Assembly (NCBI GenBank): GCA_012845835.1
Contig: JABAKD010000002.1
Coordinates: 12,379,120-12,443,119, forward strand
Source: Undaria pinnatifida
Taxonomy: Eukaryota; Sar; Phaeophyceae; Laminariales; Alariaceae
DNA: 64,000 bases
Reading direction: 5' to 3'
A program made the position numbers and the translations under genes. The notes under the pieces are model-generated. The model did no database searches, was not told the DNA's origin, and saw only the letters and a program-made list of their open reading frames with translations. This document shows positions 21,780 to 33,061 of this stretch, piece by piece (within the stretch, counting starts at the first letter, position 1; each line of letters opens with the position of its first letter).

Positions 21780-22720
21780 TTTTCGGCACAAAATATGATG
21801 CTAATTTGGAAATAATGTCTGACCAAGTTTTATTTTATCAACCTCTCCATACATCAAGATCCGAAGAATAACTGGAGAGTACCGTTCAAAATAAAAATTT
21901 TTGCGCGCTTCTCGCTTGGATGGCGGCCTGTTCGAAAAAAATTATTTGACCGAGAAATGCTACAACACGGCCCACTGAGCTATACTTAATCACTTGACTC
22001 AGTAGGCCAGTGAGTAGCGTTACTACCAGGTATTACATATATCGTATGTTAAACTACCAAAATAACCATTCATAATGTCGTCAGCGCTTGAAAAAGAATG
22101 TCGTCAGCGCGCACGCTTGAAAAAGACAAATATGAAGTCGGTAAGAATCAAACTCACGACACATAGCACTACCCAAGTGCTGTCACTTGACTCACTCACA
22201 GCTAGTGGGTTATGCAATAAAACCACCAAATACCTGGTATGTTTTCCAGTTCGTTTATTAATTATCACCGACTTCGTAAGAGCGATCTCCGGAGCTATCC
22301 TCTCTCACTGCAGTTGGTGGTACTCAGAAGAACACTAACTAACAACTATCATAACATTCATAACGTCTCCAGCGCGCACGCTCCTGAATACCAAATACTC
22401 AGTATGATCTGGGTGAGAATCGTACTCACGACACATTATTCGTTGGTTATACGATCGTATAGCACTATACCCACTGAGCCGAAAGGAAACGACACAGAGC
22501 AGTAGTAGCTACGATAGGGCAAGCGCTTGGAGGCGGCCATGAAAACAGCATCGTCGTGAAGAAATTTAGATGCCAATTTGGAAATGATGCCAACTTGAAA
22601 TTGTTGTCCCTTATTTATTCGCTCAAGTTCTACATATGCCAAGATCCAAGAATAGCTCGGGCGTATACCGCCCAAAATACAAAAAAAAAGCGCACTTCTC
22701 GCTTATCTCGCTCAGCCCAC
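21780..22720 (-). repeat. Duplicated segment with tRNA-like pieces
   Basis: 21795-21925 and 22565-22705 are diverged direct copies ('ccaatttggaaat.atg', 'caagatcc.aagaata', 'gcgc.cttctcgctt'). Between them, minus-strand stretches near 22480-22395 and 22215-22140 carry a B-box-like 'cgtgagtacgattctcacc' or 'cgtgagtttgattcttacc'. The former also has an A-box-like 'ggctcagtgggtatagtgc'. They look like tRNA-derived sequence, not intact tRNA genes, because the anticodon arm cannot be folded convincingly. Confidence 0.45.
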
Positions 22721-23440
22721 TGTAAAGTTATAGGGGGGACACAGAGTGCCCCCAGCAGGTTTGCCAATTGAGCAGGTCCTCAGAGAATACTCACTTTCTT
22801 TGCCTTCGTGGAGACGTAGCTTTATTCGATTCCACCAGGGCCCCGGATAGCTTCTGAGATCGGAGGCACGTGCCTCCGATTTATTTCCTAAATTTCCCGA
22901 GTATAAAACGCCAACCTTATCATACGAAACCCATCCAAATGATCTCAAATTCGAATAATTACAGGCCTTTCGAGGCCGTATCTTAACACTAGCCCACCCT
23001 GATGAGTCGCATATGCAGAAATATAGGAGATTCGGGGAAACCCCGGTTCTACGAAATAGACCATGAGTCGAAGATGCGGCTCCTCAAAACCCACTCCCAC
23101 ACCTCTAACCGCCTGGCTATGGAGCCAGGAACACGCGAAGAAAAGCAGTTGAAAGAAACGCAGGCCCTACAACAAGGCAAAAGTCACCCCTCAAAAACCT
23201 GCCGCGCGCCGCCGGTGTGGCGGGCGGGGGCAGAAAAGACTCGAGAACCTGCCGCATGTCGATCCCGGCCAGGTGCGGAGGAACGGATACGGCAGGGCGA
23301 GGGGCGTTGGAGCCGCTCCCCGAAGACGGCGCTCGAACGAAGCTATTTGACCGAGAATCCCAGTTCCGAGAATCGCATACTGAGGCCCAGACGAAAAAAA
23401 ACTCCTGACCGAATCCCCGAAAAAAAGAATAATCGTATAT
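22720..23440. other. GC-rich stretch, no assigned gene
   Basis: A 181-codon frame (23002-23547, +) is Arg/Lys/Glu-rich and then turns into AT-rich text; I see no family signature. A 22-bp perfect palindrome sits at 22859-22880. Confidence 0.35.
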
Positions 23441-24230
23441 TTTTTTATATATTTATGTATATAGAAATAACTGTTTTATTACTAATATGGGAAATATTTT
23501 CAGCGATTATTTCTCTCTTTAACAGGGACCTCCGACGCCAAAAATGAAAAACATCCACTATGGAACCAGCAATCATAGTTATTTCTGGTTTCAGAAATAA
23601 TCGAGGCCAGACAGAAATCAGCGGATCTGGCGATTTCTGAGCCCAGAAATAACAGCTCTTCTTCCAACCTCTAGGAACTGGGATTATTTGACTTTTGGAT
23701 ACTACCTCGTACCAAATATCACATGTCACCACTGCCTACTCCGTACCTGGTATGATACCTGTCTGCTGATACCTGTCTGCTGTACACGTCACCCATCACC
23801 CACAACAAAGAATCACAAACACACATACGACAGCACACCGCGCTTGTTGTGTGTGAGACAGAGCTTCGTCCTCACACAAACGTGACAGCAACAGCAGCAC
23901 CACCATGAAAACCACCACAGCATCACCACAGCAGCAGCACAGCAGCAGCACAGCAGCAGCACAGCAGCAGCACAGCAGCAGCACAGCAGCAGAGACAGCA
24001 GCAGAGGCGGTGGTGACGTAACGTCGCGAGCGACAGTGTACGTGCCAGATTTTCAAAAATGAAGGCAGACAGACAGACGGCAAGACAAGACCTACCAATT
24101 CAACATAAAATCACTTTCCAAAAATCAGAATTAATGGACGCCCCTTATTTCTGATGGAGTTATTTCTGGCGCCTCAAAACTACAAAAATAATCGCCAGAA
24201 AGAGTCTAGACTACTACCAGGTAGTCTAAT
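23440..24230. repeat. AGAAATAA-rich block with CAG minisatellite
   Basis: Multiple 'agaaataa' motifs in both orientations at 23500-23655 and 24145-24200 flank a 690-bp region, giving weak inverted ends ('gcgattattt' left, 'aaataatcgc' right). An 11-bp 'cagcagcagca' array lies at 23930-23995. Confidence 0.45.
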
Positions 24231-25200
24231 GGCTCAATTTTTTTCCATAATACTTCGTATAGACTAGCCTATCTTGTAGGTCTTAGTTTGAGGAAATACA
24301 TGAACCACACACGCAGCTTTTGCTGTAAGCGCGGCGTCTGACTGGCCGATCTAGACGGTACAGCGGTACGAGCAGTGGCGCGGCTTTCGCGACAACAACG
24401 AGCAGCAGCGCTCCACAAACAAACCCACGGCGGCTAGCAACAGTGTGCAGCGAACGTCGTTGATTTGTTTCGCTTGGTCGCGATTTCGCGCTGATTGCAA
24501 CGATTCAAGCTTGTTCTGCGAGACCGCCAGGGTGCGAAAGGGAGAAGGGAGGAGAATGGAGGACTAATCTCCAGAGGGGGGCGCCGTCGCCGACGGCACA
24601 CGCCCGTTTCACGTGTATTGCGACGCCTGCATCGACGGGTACCACTAATAATACCTAGTAACACAGACGCGGAATAGGACGCACAACGACTTGATACTCG
24701 CAGAACAATCTGATCTGACATGTATGTGATCGACATCATGGAAAAATAATTCGTATTCTTCTGATGTGACCCGCTGATATTGCTTCTTTTCACCAAATTA
24801 TTCTGCCGTTCAGATTTTTTCCGTTCGGGGGTACGCATCTCAGCATCGTCATAGGTCACGTACACCTTCGAAGGCTTTGTCGATGGTACAGGAGTGACCA
24901 CACCCGAACCGGCGGAGGACAAGCCGACGAAAGGCCGGTGTGGCAGCGCTCTGCCCTCTGTCCTCCCAGCTAGCACTGGCTATATGCTTTGCCTCTGGCT
25001 AAGGGTGCTTCCCTTTGGTACCCTTCAGTGCAGAGAATGCTTGCCGACAAGAGGCACGTGCGATGTGCACTTTGGTACTTGTTTGGGGGCTTGTTTTGAG
25101 CAGCTGGTTTTGAGGACCATGTTTGTTGTTCGTGGTGTCGAAAATTTCTAGCTAAACTGCTCTGCCTGCAAAACTTCGAATCCACAGCAGTACCCAGCAC
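24230..25200. other. No gene I can support
   Basis: A 180-codon minus-strand frame (24976-24434) is basic and lacks any recognised motif. A plus-strand frame at 24894-25151 is Cys-rich. Neither is backed by repeats, splice sites or a known family. Confidence 0.3.
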
Positions 25201-25209
25201 GTCTGGACG

Positions 25210-25445
25210 CCGTGCGTGGTGTGGTAGGTGGTAGTGTGGTGTGCGGTGTGGTGTGATGTGGTGATGGTAGTGGTGGTGATGGTTTGGTGGCTTGGCGTGG
25301 CTGGTGGCTTGATGTCTGGTGGCGTGGTGGCGGTGTCAAAAAGTACGCTTTCGACGTTGAATACCTTATTCCCCATGTATGTACACCAGCTCGTCTGTGG
25401 TGGTGGTGGTGGTGGTGGTGGTGGTGGTGGTGGTGGTTGTGGGCG
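25210..25445. repeat. GTG/GGT microsatellite
   Basis: Degenerate 'gtggtg' repeats run from 25215 to 25340. A pure (GGT)n run lies at 25398-25437. Confidence 0.85.
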
Positions 25446-27180
25446 GTAGCTCAGTGCCGGACACCAATGTGTGTCACGGTCCATCTGTTCTCCTCGCGCA
25501 ATATTGTTGCTCTCGGATGCTGTACAGCATAGACTAGTCTAGTATATTCCTTGTTTGCTACCCTCGGTTTGGTTTGGCGTAGAACGCCATTGGAACCGTC
25601 TGGCCGCGTGCCGTGACCGATCGATTTCTAACCCAATTGCGGTGTTGGGTGTTGGTTGGACTACTACCGCGAGTGGTGGTGATGATACCTGTTTCACTAT
25701 TAATAGTTCGGAAGTACATGAGAGTAGTGCGGTGTTAGTTGCAGTGCATCAATCTACCCGGTGTATTTCCATCTATCTATCGGTTTCGCTCGCTTTCTAT
25801 GTAGGATACGGAAGCAGCAGTCGACCACACAGAGGATGACGAACGAGTGATGGTCAAGTGCTCTGGTACATACTCTCGTCTTCAAGGACAGCTCACAGGA
25901 CACCTATTTTGATACTTAAGGACAGGAATGCTGGTTCAGGCTGGGTTTCTTATTTACGTTCTACGCTAACTTCAGTACATTACCCAGCTTCACCGAATTT
26001 CTTATTTGTAAATATGAGTCTGGGGTTTCTTGTCGTCCTCGCCTCTGTTTTCATATAGCTAAAATGTGTCTTATTTATTGCACGCTGTACTGTACTGCAC
26101 GAGCGCAGTGTGTGAACAAGTTTCTCAGTTCTCAGCGTTTAGCCTGGGTTTACTCCCTAGAGTTTCGGAGCCGCGCCTCTTCCGAGGCCACCACACCGTG
26201 ATACCGCGCATATATCAGCTTGTGCAAAGTCCAAGTTGTAGTCCTATCCGGATCCCACGTTGGATATTGTAGAAACCTGTATCCATGCACTGTACTCCAT
26301 GCATTTTTATTCGCATCAATATCCACGTTCTCTCGTTCGTTCCTTCGTAGACAAGAGAGCAGCAGACAACAGAAAAGCCACAACCCAAACTTGCTGCAAG
26401 GAGACCAGCCACTGGAATGGGCACGAGTCAGACATAAGCCTCCTGTCGTATCGTGTCACATGGAACAACTATGATTACAGGACGAAACTAATATAGATGA
26501 CGGCCTGATGAGGCAAGACATGGATGGGTGTTGCAGGGATCTCGCATAGCGTCCGCACATTATGTGCGCAGTGAAAACTACTACATACAGCATATTCGTG
26601 CGCTGACGAGAGTAGGGGCTCTATACTACTTCAAGTAGGCTGACCGTTCAAACCAACAAAACATTATGTAGATAATGTTTTGTGTGCGTTCGAAATGAAT
26701 CTGATGACGATGGTGCTCGACGACCGACGCGGTTCAAGAAATGTTATGAACTGCTCTCACGAAAAGGCCGAAACTTGCTGAGGGAAACACGCCCCGCTGA
26801 AGCGCAACTCGCAGATGCCGGTTGACGTCTACAGAAGGTTTTATAGATACATGCCACGTGAAAACCTCTTGTTAAACTGCGTGTGTTGTGTGAGGACTTC
26901 CTCGACCGACGGCTGTCCCCCGCAAAGAGGAAAACTAGTGGAATCAACCACTGCGAACTGGCAAATTTGAAGTAATGCGGTAAACAAACACGCCATTTAA
27001 TACTTGTGAAACCCCGAAAGATTCGCGAATCACGACATCACCACTCACGACATCTCATATTTGCATCATCCGCGTGTGTGAGAAAAAGTACCGAATACAT
27101 CATTTATTTGTCTGATTGGTTGAAGTGCCTTTCGAGCCCCTCAAATATTTGGGGTTGGCGTTAGGGTTACTGTTGGGATC
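25445..27180. other. Non-coding stretch
   Basis: No gene, RNA or array that I can defend. Several short frames exist but none has a motif or splice structure. Confidence 0.35.
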
Positions 27181-27183
27181 GGG

Positions 27184-27583
27184 TTGGGTCTCGGCCGACG
27201 TTCACGATATAACGTGACTAAAAGGGTGTGTGCAGACATTTTTTTCACACCGATAATGCAAATAGGAGTTGCAGAAAGGTTGCGTTTGAGTTTCAAGGGT
27301 GATTTCAAAATTATTTTCGTAATTTCCAGAACTTTTCAAAACGCAGCAACAGCGAAACACCAAGCAGGCACAACCACAGGCAAAGACGCACCCCCTGAGC
27401 ATAGGCAACCAGCAGTCGACGGCACCACCACCACCACCACCACCTCTAACTACCACCACCCACCACCACCCACTACCACCGCCAGACTGCTCCATTTCAC
27501 TACCGCTGCGCCAGAGGCACACCCGCACAGAAAAAGACACAGCAGAGCCACGAAATCGGACAGAAACCAAAAGCGCGCGCAAA
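27184..27583 (+). other. Putative 5' leader of the 27584 gene
   Basis: An (ACC)n microsatellite lies at about 27423-27470, then an A-rich leader ends '..gcgcgcaaaatgg'. No in-frame coding evidence. Confidence 0.35.
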
Positions 27584-28111
27584 ATGGAAACGCATTTCAA
27601 GCCAGTTCCAACACCTCCGGTGTGGGCTTCGGCGTTTTCACCGGTTGTCGCTGATGCGTTGTCGCTGGATGCGGCAAGGCAGAGGCCCAAAAACCCACGC
27701 CAGCTGACCTCCTGTGGAAGCAAAGTCTTCCCTTACACGCTGGTGATGCCGCCGCCGCCAAACTCATTGGCGCCAGTGCCGCAGAAAAGCTCGTTGGTGT
27801 CGGTACCCCGGCACAGTAGCGGTGCTGCGTTGAAGCAGCTGGAAGGCTGCAACGGCAGTACATCGACCGACCAGCAAGTCCAAGGAGGATCGAGGCCAAG
27901 GTCGAACAAGAGGCTGGCTTATGACGCGGATGATGAGCTGGAGCCAGTCCAGCTGCATTACCAGAACAACGTCAGGGGACGCCCGCGGCGCATTACGCTG
28001 AACATGCGAAACTGCGATGAATATGAGGTGATTTTGAATTTCGAGCGCGGAATTCGGTCGAGCGTTAGGAGTGGTGGTGTGCACATGTCAATCGAAAGTT
28101 CTGTCATATGA
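27584..28111 (+). CDS. Hypothetical protein, 175 aa
   Basis: An intact 175-codon frame opens with ATG in a favourable context (AAAATGG) and ends TGA at 28109-28111. Composition is protein-like and not driven by a repeat: a Pro/Ser-rich N-terminal half (residues 1-100, with MPPPPNSLAPVP near 55), a basic patch near 105 (SRPRSNKRLAYDADDELEP) and a C-terminal part with NVRGRPRRITLNMRN around 130. GRPRR resembles an AT-hook (GRP core), which would suggest DNA or chromatin binding, but one short match is weak evidence. No signal peptide or membrane segment. I do not recognise the family. It could also be one exon of a longer gene. No second copy occurs in the window. Confidence 0.45.
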   Translation: METHFKPVPTPPVWASAFSPVVADALSLDAARQRPKNPRQLTSCGSKVFPYTLVMPPPPNSLAPVPQKSSLVSVPRHSSGAALKQLEGCNGSTSTDQQVQGGSRPRSNKRLAYDADDELEPVQLHYQNNVRGRPRRITLNMRNCDEYEVILNFERGIRSSVRSGGVHMSIESSVI

Positions 28112-28320
28112 TTGCGAGTGGGTCTGACGTTGCTTCGTGCCCGCTTCATTCACAGTCTGCCCTTCCCCGCCACGGCGCTTGTCCGTTGGAGGTACACGCC
28201 ACGATACGCAGCAACCGAGATAATTTGTCTGTACTCCCGCTATTGTTGTTGAGCAGTGAAAGGAACACCGTTAGCCCAACACAATAATATGTACAAGGCT
28301 ATGTTCAGTTGGGTATATGC
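28112..28320. other. Downstream non-coding stretch
   Basis: No feature seen between the hypothetical gene and the CCCGGG array. Confidence 0.4.
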
Positions 28321-28324
28321 TCTT

Positions 28325-28680
28325 GATTACCCGGGTATGTACCCGGGTATGACCTATGGTACCCGGGTATACTTCGAAGTATATACTCTGGGGGTAACCG
28401 GATATACCCGGGTATATAAACGGGTATATACCCGGGTATGAACTATAGTACCCGGGTAAATACATTGCGGGTACCCGGGTACATGCCCGGGTATGACGTA
28501 CAGTATCCGGGTATATACTCTGGGGGTACCCGGGTATCTACCAGGATATGACCTACAATATCCGGGTACATACCATGGGGATATGTGGGTATTACCCGGT
28601 TTTGCATTACAATACCCGGGTATGACCAATATAATAACCAGTTTCACTACCCGGGTACCCCAAAGTATATAGTCTATATA
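28325..28680. repeat. ACCCGGGT palindrome array
   Basis: About ten ACCCGGGT palindromes, mostly TACCCGGGTA, recur every 15-60 bp with linkers such as 'tatgacctayrgta' and 'tatactctgggggta', giving a degenerate higher-order unit of roughly 100 bp. A decayed relative lies at 33845-34175. Both contain 'ctctgggggta' and 'gtatacttcgaag'. Confidence 0.8.
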
Positions 28681-29215
28681 CCGGCTAGCCATACCGGCAC
28701 TACGCGGCATAGGGACTGCTCCTATAGTTTAGATCATATACTGTTTCAGAAACTCTTAATTAGAGACTAGCTCATAGAGACTAGCTCATGTTTTTTGTGT
28801 AAGACAGGATATGTCCTACACTAATTTCAGTATTACATAAAGGTTTTCTTGAGTTTCGTGCGAAACCCGAACCCCAATGTCTTAACTTCCAATGTCTTGA
28901 GTACTGACGCGTAATCTGTACCGGTTATGTACCATATTTGTAATTAGCACAGCACAGCAGTGCAAATTTCCAGCGCGCAACGCCGGTGTCTGATAGGGAT
29001 CTTAAAGCGCTTGGTGAATCCTTATCCACAAGCAGGAGATAACGCCTGCCAGGTATGATGAGGGGGTAATTGCTACAAATAATAACACCGTAACGGGCAG
29101 AGGGGACGCCATGTTCGTTTATGGCTCCCGGTGATTTGAGTGAGGCAAGGACGGAGGAACACGCCGCGTGTATCCCCACTCGTCAAGCCGAGATGTGTGA
29201 GTGTGTTCTTCATAT
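28680..29215. other. Non-coding stretch
   Basis: An 84-codon minus frame (29179-28925) has no motif. No other feature. Confidence 0.35.
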
Positions 29216-29830
29216 GGAACTGTTTTTCCGGCCCATCGACACCCAGCACACCCAGTGTCCTTGACGATTCATGATCCTATCAACAGACAGAGACGACCTC
29301 TTCGGTCACTAACTGCGAGACAGAAATAAATATCGCGAACACAGTAAGCAGATTTGGTCGTGAAATATCATACGTGCTTAATACGAAAGCGGACAACACA
29401 CAAGCTAGTAGACCAGACCAATTGCACATGTGCAGGGAACAAAGATGAAGAATAGAAGAAACAAAAATAAGTAATGATATATACAATAAAAAAACGCGTT
29501 AAACACGTGATAAAATGAACGGTTTATGTTGTGCTCTTCTCATTCAACTATTCCTTTCACCCATCTACATCCAGCAGTGTCCGTGCCGATGCCTCCAAAA
29601 TGCAGTAAGGTCATACGGCCATGCAATGCCACACGCAAATAATACGAAAGTGGAACACAAGTAAGCCAGAAAAAAACAGACAATTTGCAAGGAAGAAATT
29701 AAGGAAGAAGAAAAGAAGGAGGTTCTAAACGGAAATAAAAAAGAAGAAGGCACGCAGGGTGGAAGGGAAGGGGTACCCAGGAAAAAAAAGAGTAAAACAA
29801 AAATAAAAACCGAAGACAGGTGGGTCAATA
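29215..29830. repeat. Two copies of the 'ACACCCAGTGTCC' repeat
   Basis: 29230-29440 and 29560-29680 align with each other ('taatacgaaag.ggaacacaa.c.ag') and with 21455-21600. The downstream part is A/G-rich. Confidence 0.55.
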
Positions 29831-30430
29831 TATTTCAAGTTTTCGTATCATGCAGTGCATACCGGTATGCTCCTGCTCATGATAAATATTCTGAACATTC
29901 TTCCTTCGGCCAGTTCTTGTACAGTTGGATTTGTCAGTCGAAAACGGACCGTTTCGGCTGAAGCCCAAATCGAGCTTTCTTAGGCAGTCGAAGAGGAGCT
30001 TTTTCGGCTCAACTGTTTTCGAGTGACTTTATCGGCTGGCAGATCCAGTCGAAAAAGTCGGACGAAAAAATATATTTTAACCCATCATATCGCTCATCCC
30101 ACCACTAACACGCACAGCCACACGCCCACACACGCCCACCAGGTACCACACCGCAATATCATACAACATCTCGACGACGTTCGCTTAGCTTCTATCACGG
30201 CTCCTGCTTCACGCCGCAAGTCAGCGTGGTGCATTCCTACTGTAGCTCCACCCGCCAGCAGCGTGTATCATACGATGACTGCAGTGCTCGGTATCGATGT
30301 CAACAACGGCTACGTCTGCTCTAGGATTGGCCGCTCTCGGCTGAGTGCAACGCCACGAACTTAGCTTTAGCGGCTTTCCGCTAAGTCCAACGCCGACGCA
30401 CGCATTAATCACGGAGAACGCACGAAGCAT
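29830..30430. other. Non-coding stretch with CAGTCGAAAA motifs
   Basis: 'cagtcgaaaa' or 'cagtcgaaga' with 'ttttcggct' recurs four times at 29935-30060 in both orientations. No gene assigned. Confidence 0.35.
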
Positions 30431-30432
30431 AG

Positions 30433-30624
30433 AACCCCCACTCGATTTTCGCCGGCCATGAAGAAGTATTCCCTCGCACCAACCGCCTCCAGAAAGATCT
30501 CAAAAACTATAGAGCCGACTTGACTGTCGACAAGAAGGAGGCCCAGGAGAATTCACTCGAAAACAAAGTCCGGTCGTCACAAGCCGTTTTCGACCTCAGA
30601 CGGAATCCGACGGCCACTTTATAA
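30433..30624 (+). other. Exon-like open frame, 63 codons
   Basis: After an AG at 30431-30432 an open frame reads NPHSIFAGHEEVFPRT...LQKDLKNYRADLTVDKKEAQ and stops at TAA 30622. It is Lys/Glu-rich with helical spacing and is not repeat-derived, so it may be a last exon. No ATG, no upstream exon and no known family were found. Confidence 0.25.
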
Positions 30625-31320
30625 CACTTGCTCCTAAAAACACTGATGCTCGAACGGGTGCCCCCAGCCGACCGGGTCATCTAGGTCCCTTCTTCAGAGC
30701 CTTAGCCCCGAAACATATACCAGATGTGATCGTTGAGATTTTTTTCTTTTTTTTTTCGATTTGTTATTTATATTTTTTTTCGAATCACGACCCAACCCAA
30801 CTCCAACCCTAACGATAAGACTCAGCTAGAGTTGTCCCGATGGTCGGCGTCGCCGTCAGTGTTGCATTTCTTGAAAAATAGTGCGGACTCCCTTAATGTA
30901 AACATTTGTACTGTTTTCGTACTATATGTGTGGGTATTTTGCTTTTGAAAACACGGTGGTAAAGGCTGACTTCACCCGATCATGGATCGCGCGCCGCAAA
31001 GCATGCATGCGAGCCAGACCCCGCATCACTCCCCTTTCTCTCTCTGGTGCTACAGCAGCCATCTCTCAATCGCCCCACTCCTCCTTGTGATGTCGCAACC
31101 CCCGCCCTCACGCGTGCTAGGGTAAGGGGTGCTGGTCAATTCATGACTACACTACCCGATATCGTCGGAATTTTACACTCGAAATATGTGTTTTAGAATA
31201 GTATGACAGTATTCTTGCATTATAGTGTTAGGGTATTCCTTTCTCGTCTAGACCCCACGGGAATTTCGTCGTGTTTCAGTTGCTCTTTTTTCTCGAGAAG
31301 GTCATTTTTTGTGTGGATGG
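30625..31320. other. Non-coding stretch
   Basis: Bases 31055-31170 contain decayed MITE-family text ('cacgcgtgctagggta', 'atatcgtcggaatttta'). No gene. Confidence 0.35.
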
Positions 31321-31323
31321 AGT

Positions 31324-31430
31324 ATCAATGTGCGAGTATCAATGTGAGTATCAATGTGAGTATCAATGTGAGTATCAATGTGAGTATCGATGTGAGTACC
31401 AATGTGAGTATCAATGTAATGTACCAATGT
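31324..31430. repeat. 12-bp tandem repeat GAGTATCAATGT
   Basis: About eight units, the last ones carrying single changes. The 'VSINVSIN' open frame is an artefact. Confidence 0.9.
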
Positions 31431-31617
31431 AATGGACCACTAGAGCTCCTCGAGTGATGAGTCTTCGACAAAGTTGGAACCAGTTCGTCCAGTACCGTAG
31501 CTCATGTTTCTCTTGATCGACCCGCTCCCCTCACACTGATGCCACAACCCTCGCCTTTCCATTGGCCTACTCCTTTCTTTCTTTCATGCCACAACCCTCG
31601 CTCTTTGATTGGCCAAG

Positions 31618-31895
31618 ACTCGTGCTACGGTAGAGGTGCACCACGTTTTTTTCTGAGGTTCCTCACTTTAGGAGGAGGTTAAGACACATGTCCTTCTTAA
31701 CACACAAACACTGGTTTGATCCCGGATGAAAAATAAACCTGCTGAGACCGGGTGAAAAATCCCATGGGGGCCTAGTTATATACCACGAGAATCATTCAAA
31801 GAAATTGTCCAATTTCCGACGATTTTGGGTTAAGGGGGGTGCCGTCATTCAGAAACCATTTCAGACGAAAAGTGATACCCCTATCGTAGCACGCT
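31618..31895 (-). mobile_element. MITE family D, copy 1
   Basis: About 280 bp with terminal inverted repeats of about 30 bp (left 'cgtgctacggtagaggtgcac', right 'ctatcgtagcacgc') and conserved interior ('ccgacgattttgggttaa', 'gtcattcagaaacc', 'cccatgggggcct'). There is no transposase; it is a non-autonomous DNA element. Confidence 0.75.
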
Positions 31896-31925
31896 TCCCA
31901 ACACAACCCTCGCAATTTGATTGGA

Positions 31926-32185
31926 CGCGCATGCTATGGTATAGAACCACCTAACGTTTCTCGGGTTCCTGACGTGAACAGCCCCATACCGTAACCAAAA
32001 AAGTGTGTTTGTGACGAAGAAATGAACAATGAAACTCGATGACCAATCCATGACCTACTGTAGGTACTCATCGAAAAAGAGTGTAAAACACAACAAAAAT
32101 ACCAGCGATAGTCGCTGGCCACTTCCTCACCGTCACTCAGAAACACACTGTGGACAAAACCTCGCGCTTTTAGCGTAGCACGCGT
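31926..32185 (-). mobile_element. MITE family D, copy 2 (degenerate)
   Basis: Ends 'cgcgcatgctatggtatagaacc' split by changes and 'gcgtagcacgcg', with 'cgtcactcagaaaca' near the right end matching the family. The interior is largely diverged. Confidence 0.55.
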
Positions 32186-32199
32186 CATTGGCCCACTCT

Positions 32200-32424
32200 C
32201 GTTGGTGCCGCAACTCCCGCCCCTCGATTAGCCCACTCCCCCCTCCGATACCACAATCCCTGTCTCACGATTGGCCCACTTTTCCCATCCTCTCTCCTTC
32301 TCCCCCTACTCCCTCCCACCCTTCCACTTCCCCTCCTCTCCTCCTCCCCTCCCCTGCTCCCCTTCCCTCGTCCCCCCCCCTCGTCCCCTCACGTCTTCAA
32401 CCTGGTTGCTGCTTTCGATCCGCA
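32200..32424 (+). other. Pyrimidine-rich tract before the coiled-coil exon
   Basis: A C/T-rich run ends '..gctgctttcgatccgcag', a plausible polypyrimidine tract plus acceptor. It has no coding content. Confidence 0.45.
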
Positions 32425-33061
32425 GCAGCAAGCACAAGAAAACGAGCGCCACCTGAACGAACTAGAGAACGAGGCACACCGTACGGCCGACAGGGTCTAC
32501 AACGACTTTGAAGCTGCTTCTTTTAGCATGAACAGGAAGCTCCGCCTTGCTCGCAAACTCCGCAATGTTCTCCACCAGAACAGGATCGTTGCACACCGCA
32601 CATGGAGCCGAGCTTCTGCGCTCGAGAGGCAAGCTGAGGAGGCCCACCTCGCTCACCAACGTGCTAAACTTGAGGTGGACGCCATGGCTCAGGGGGGAGT
32701 GCTTTCGGCTCCGGGGAGGGAGGAGAGGGAGTCGTCGGTTCAGAAGGGCGCCGAGGAAGCAGGGAAGGACGAGAAAGTAGCGAGGGGGGAGGCGAACGAA
32801 GCTTGGTTGGTGGCTTTGAATAGGGGTGAGATGGTGGCGAAGGTGGCAGAGTTGGCAACGGGGGCGGAGAGGGCCCACGGGGATGCGCGGAGGATGGTGA
32901 GGAGGCTGAGGAGGGAGGTTGCTTGCGCTGAGGCCAGGGTGGAGGAGGTTGTTAGGAAGGTGGCTGCTGTGAGGGCGGGAAGGGGGAAGGGGATTGGGTT
33001 GCTGCTGGCGGAGATGGGTGTGCTGGCCGCTTCTCACGAGGAGGAGGACGAGGAGGATGAG
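32425..33061 (+). CDS. Coiled-coil protein, internal exon (unknown family)
   Basis: An open frame runs through 32231-33106. The credible coding part starts after the CAG acceptor at 32424 (QQAQENERHLNELENEAHRT...) and continues past the first ATG at 32528. The peptide is long, charged and helical: Arg/Lys and Glu/Ala with heptad-like spacing (LRLARKLRNVL, SALERQAEEAHLAHQRAKLE, ARRMVRRLRREVACAEARVEEV) and an acidic end (EEEDEEDE). This suggests a coiled-coil. No enzyme motif, signal peptide or membrane helix is visible. A GAG|GTACAG donor at 33061/33062 in phase 0 follows. The 5' exons are not found. If translation starts at 32528 instead, the exon gives 178 residues. Confidence 0.5.

Noticed and set aside
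23002-23547. 181-codon basic frame
   Set aside because: Composition shifts abruptly from GC-rich to AT-rich inside the frame and no motif is present.
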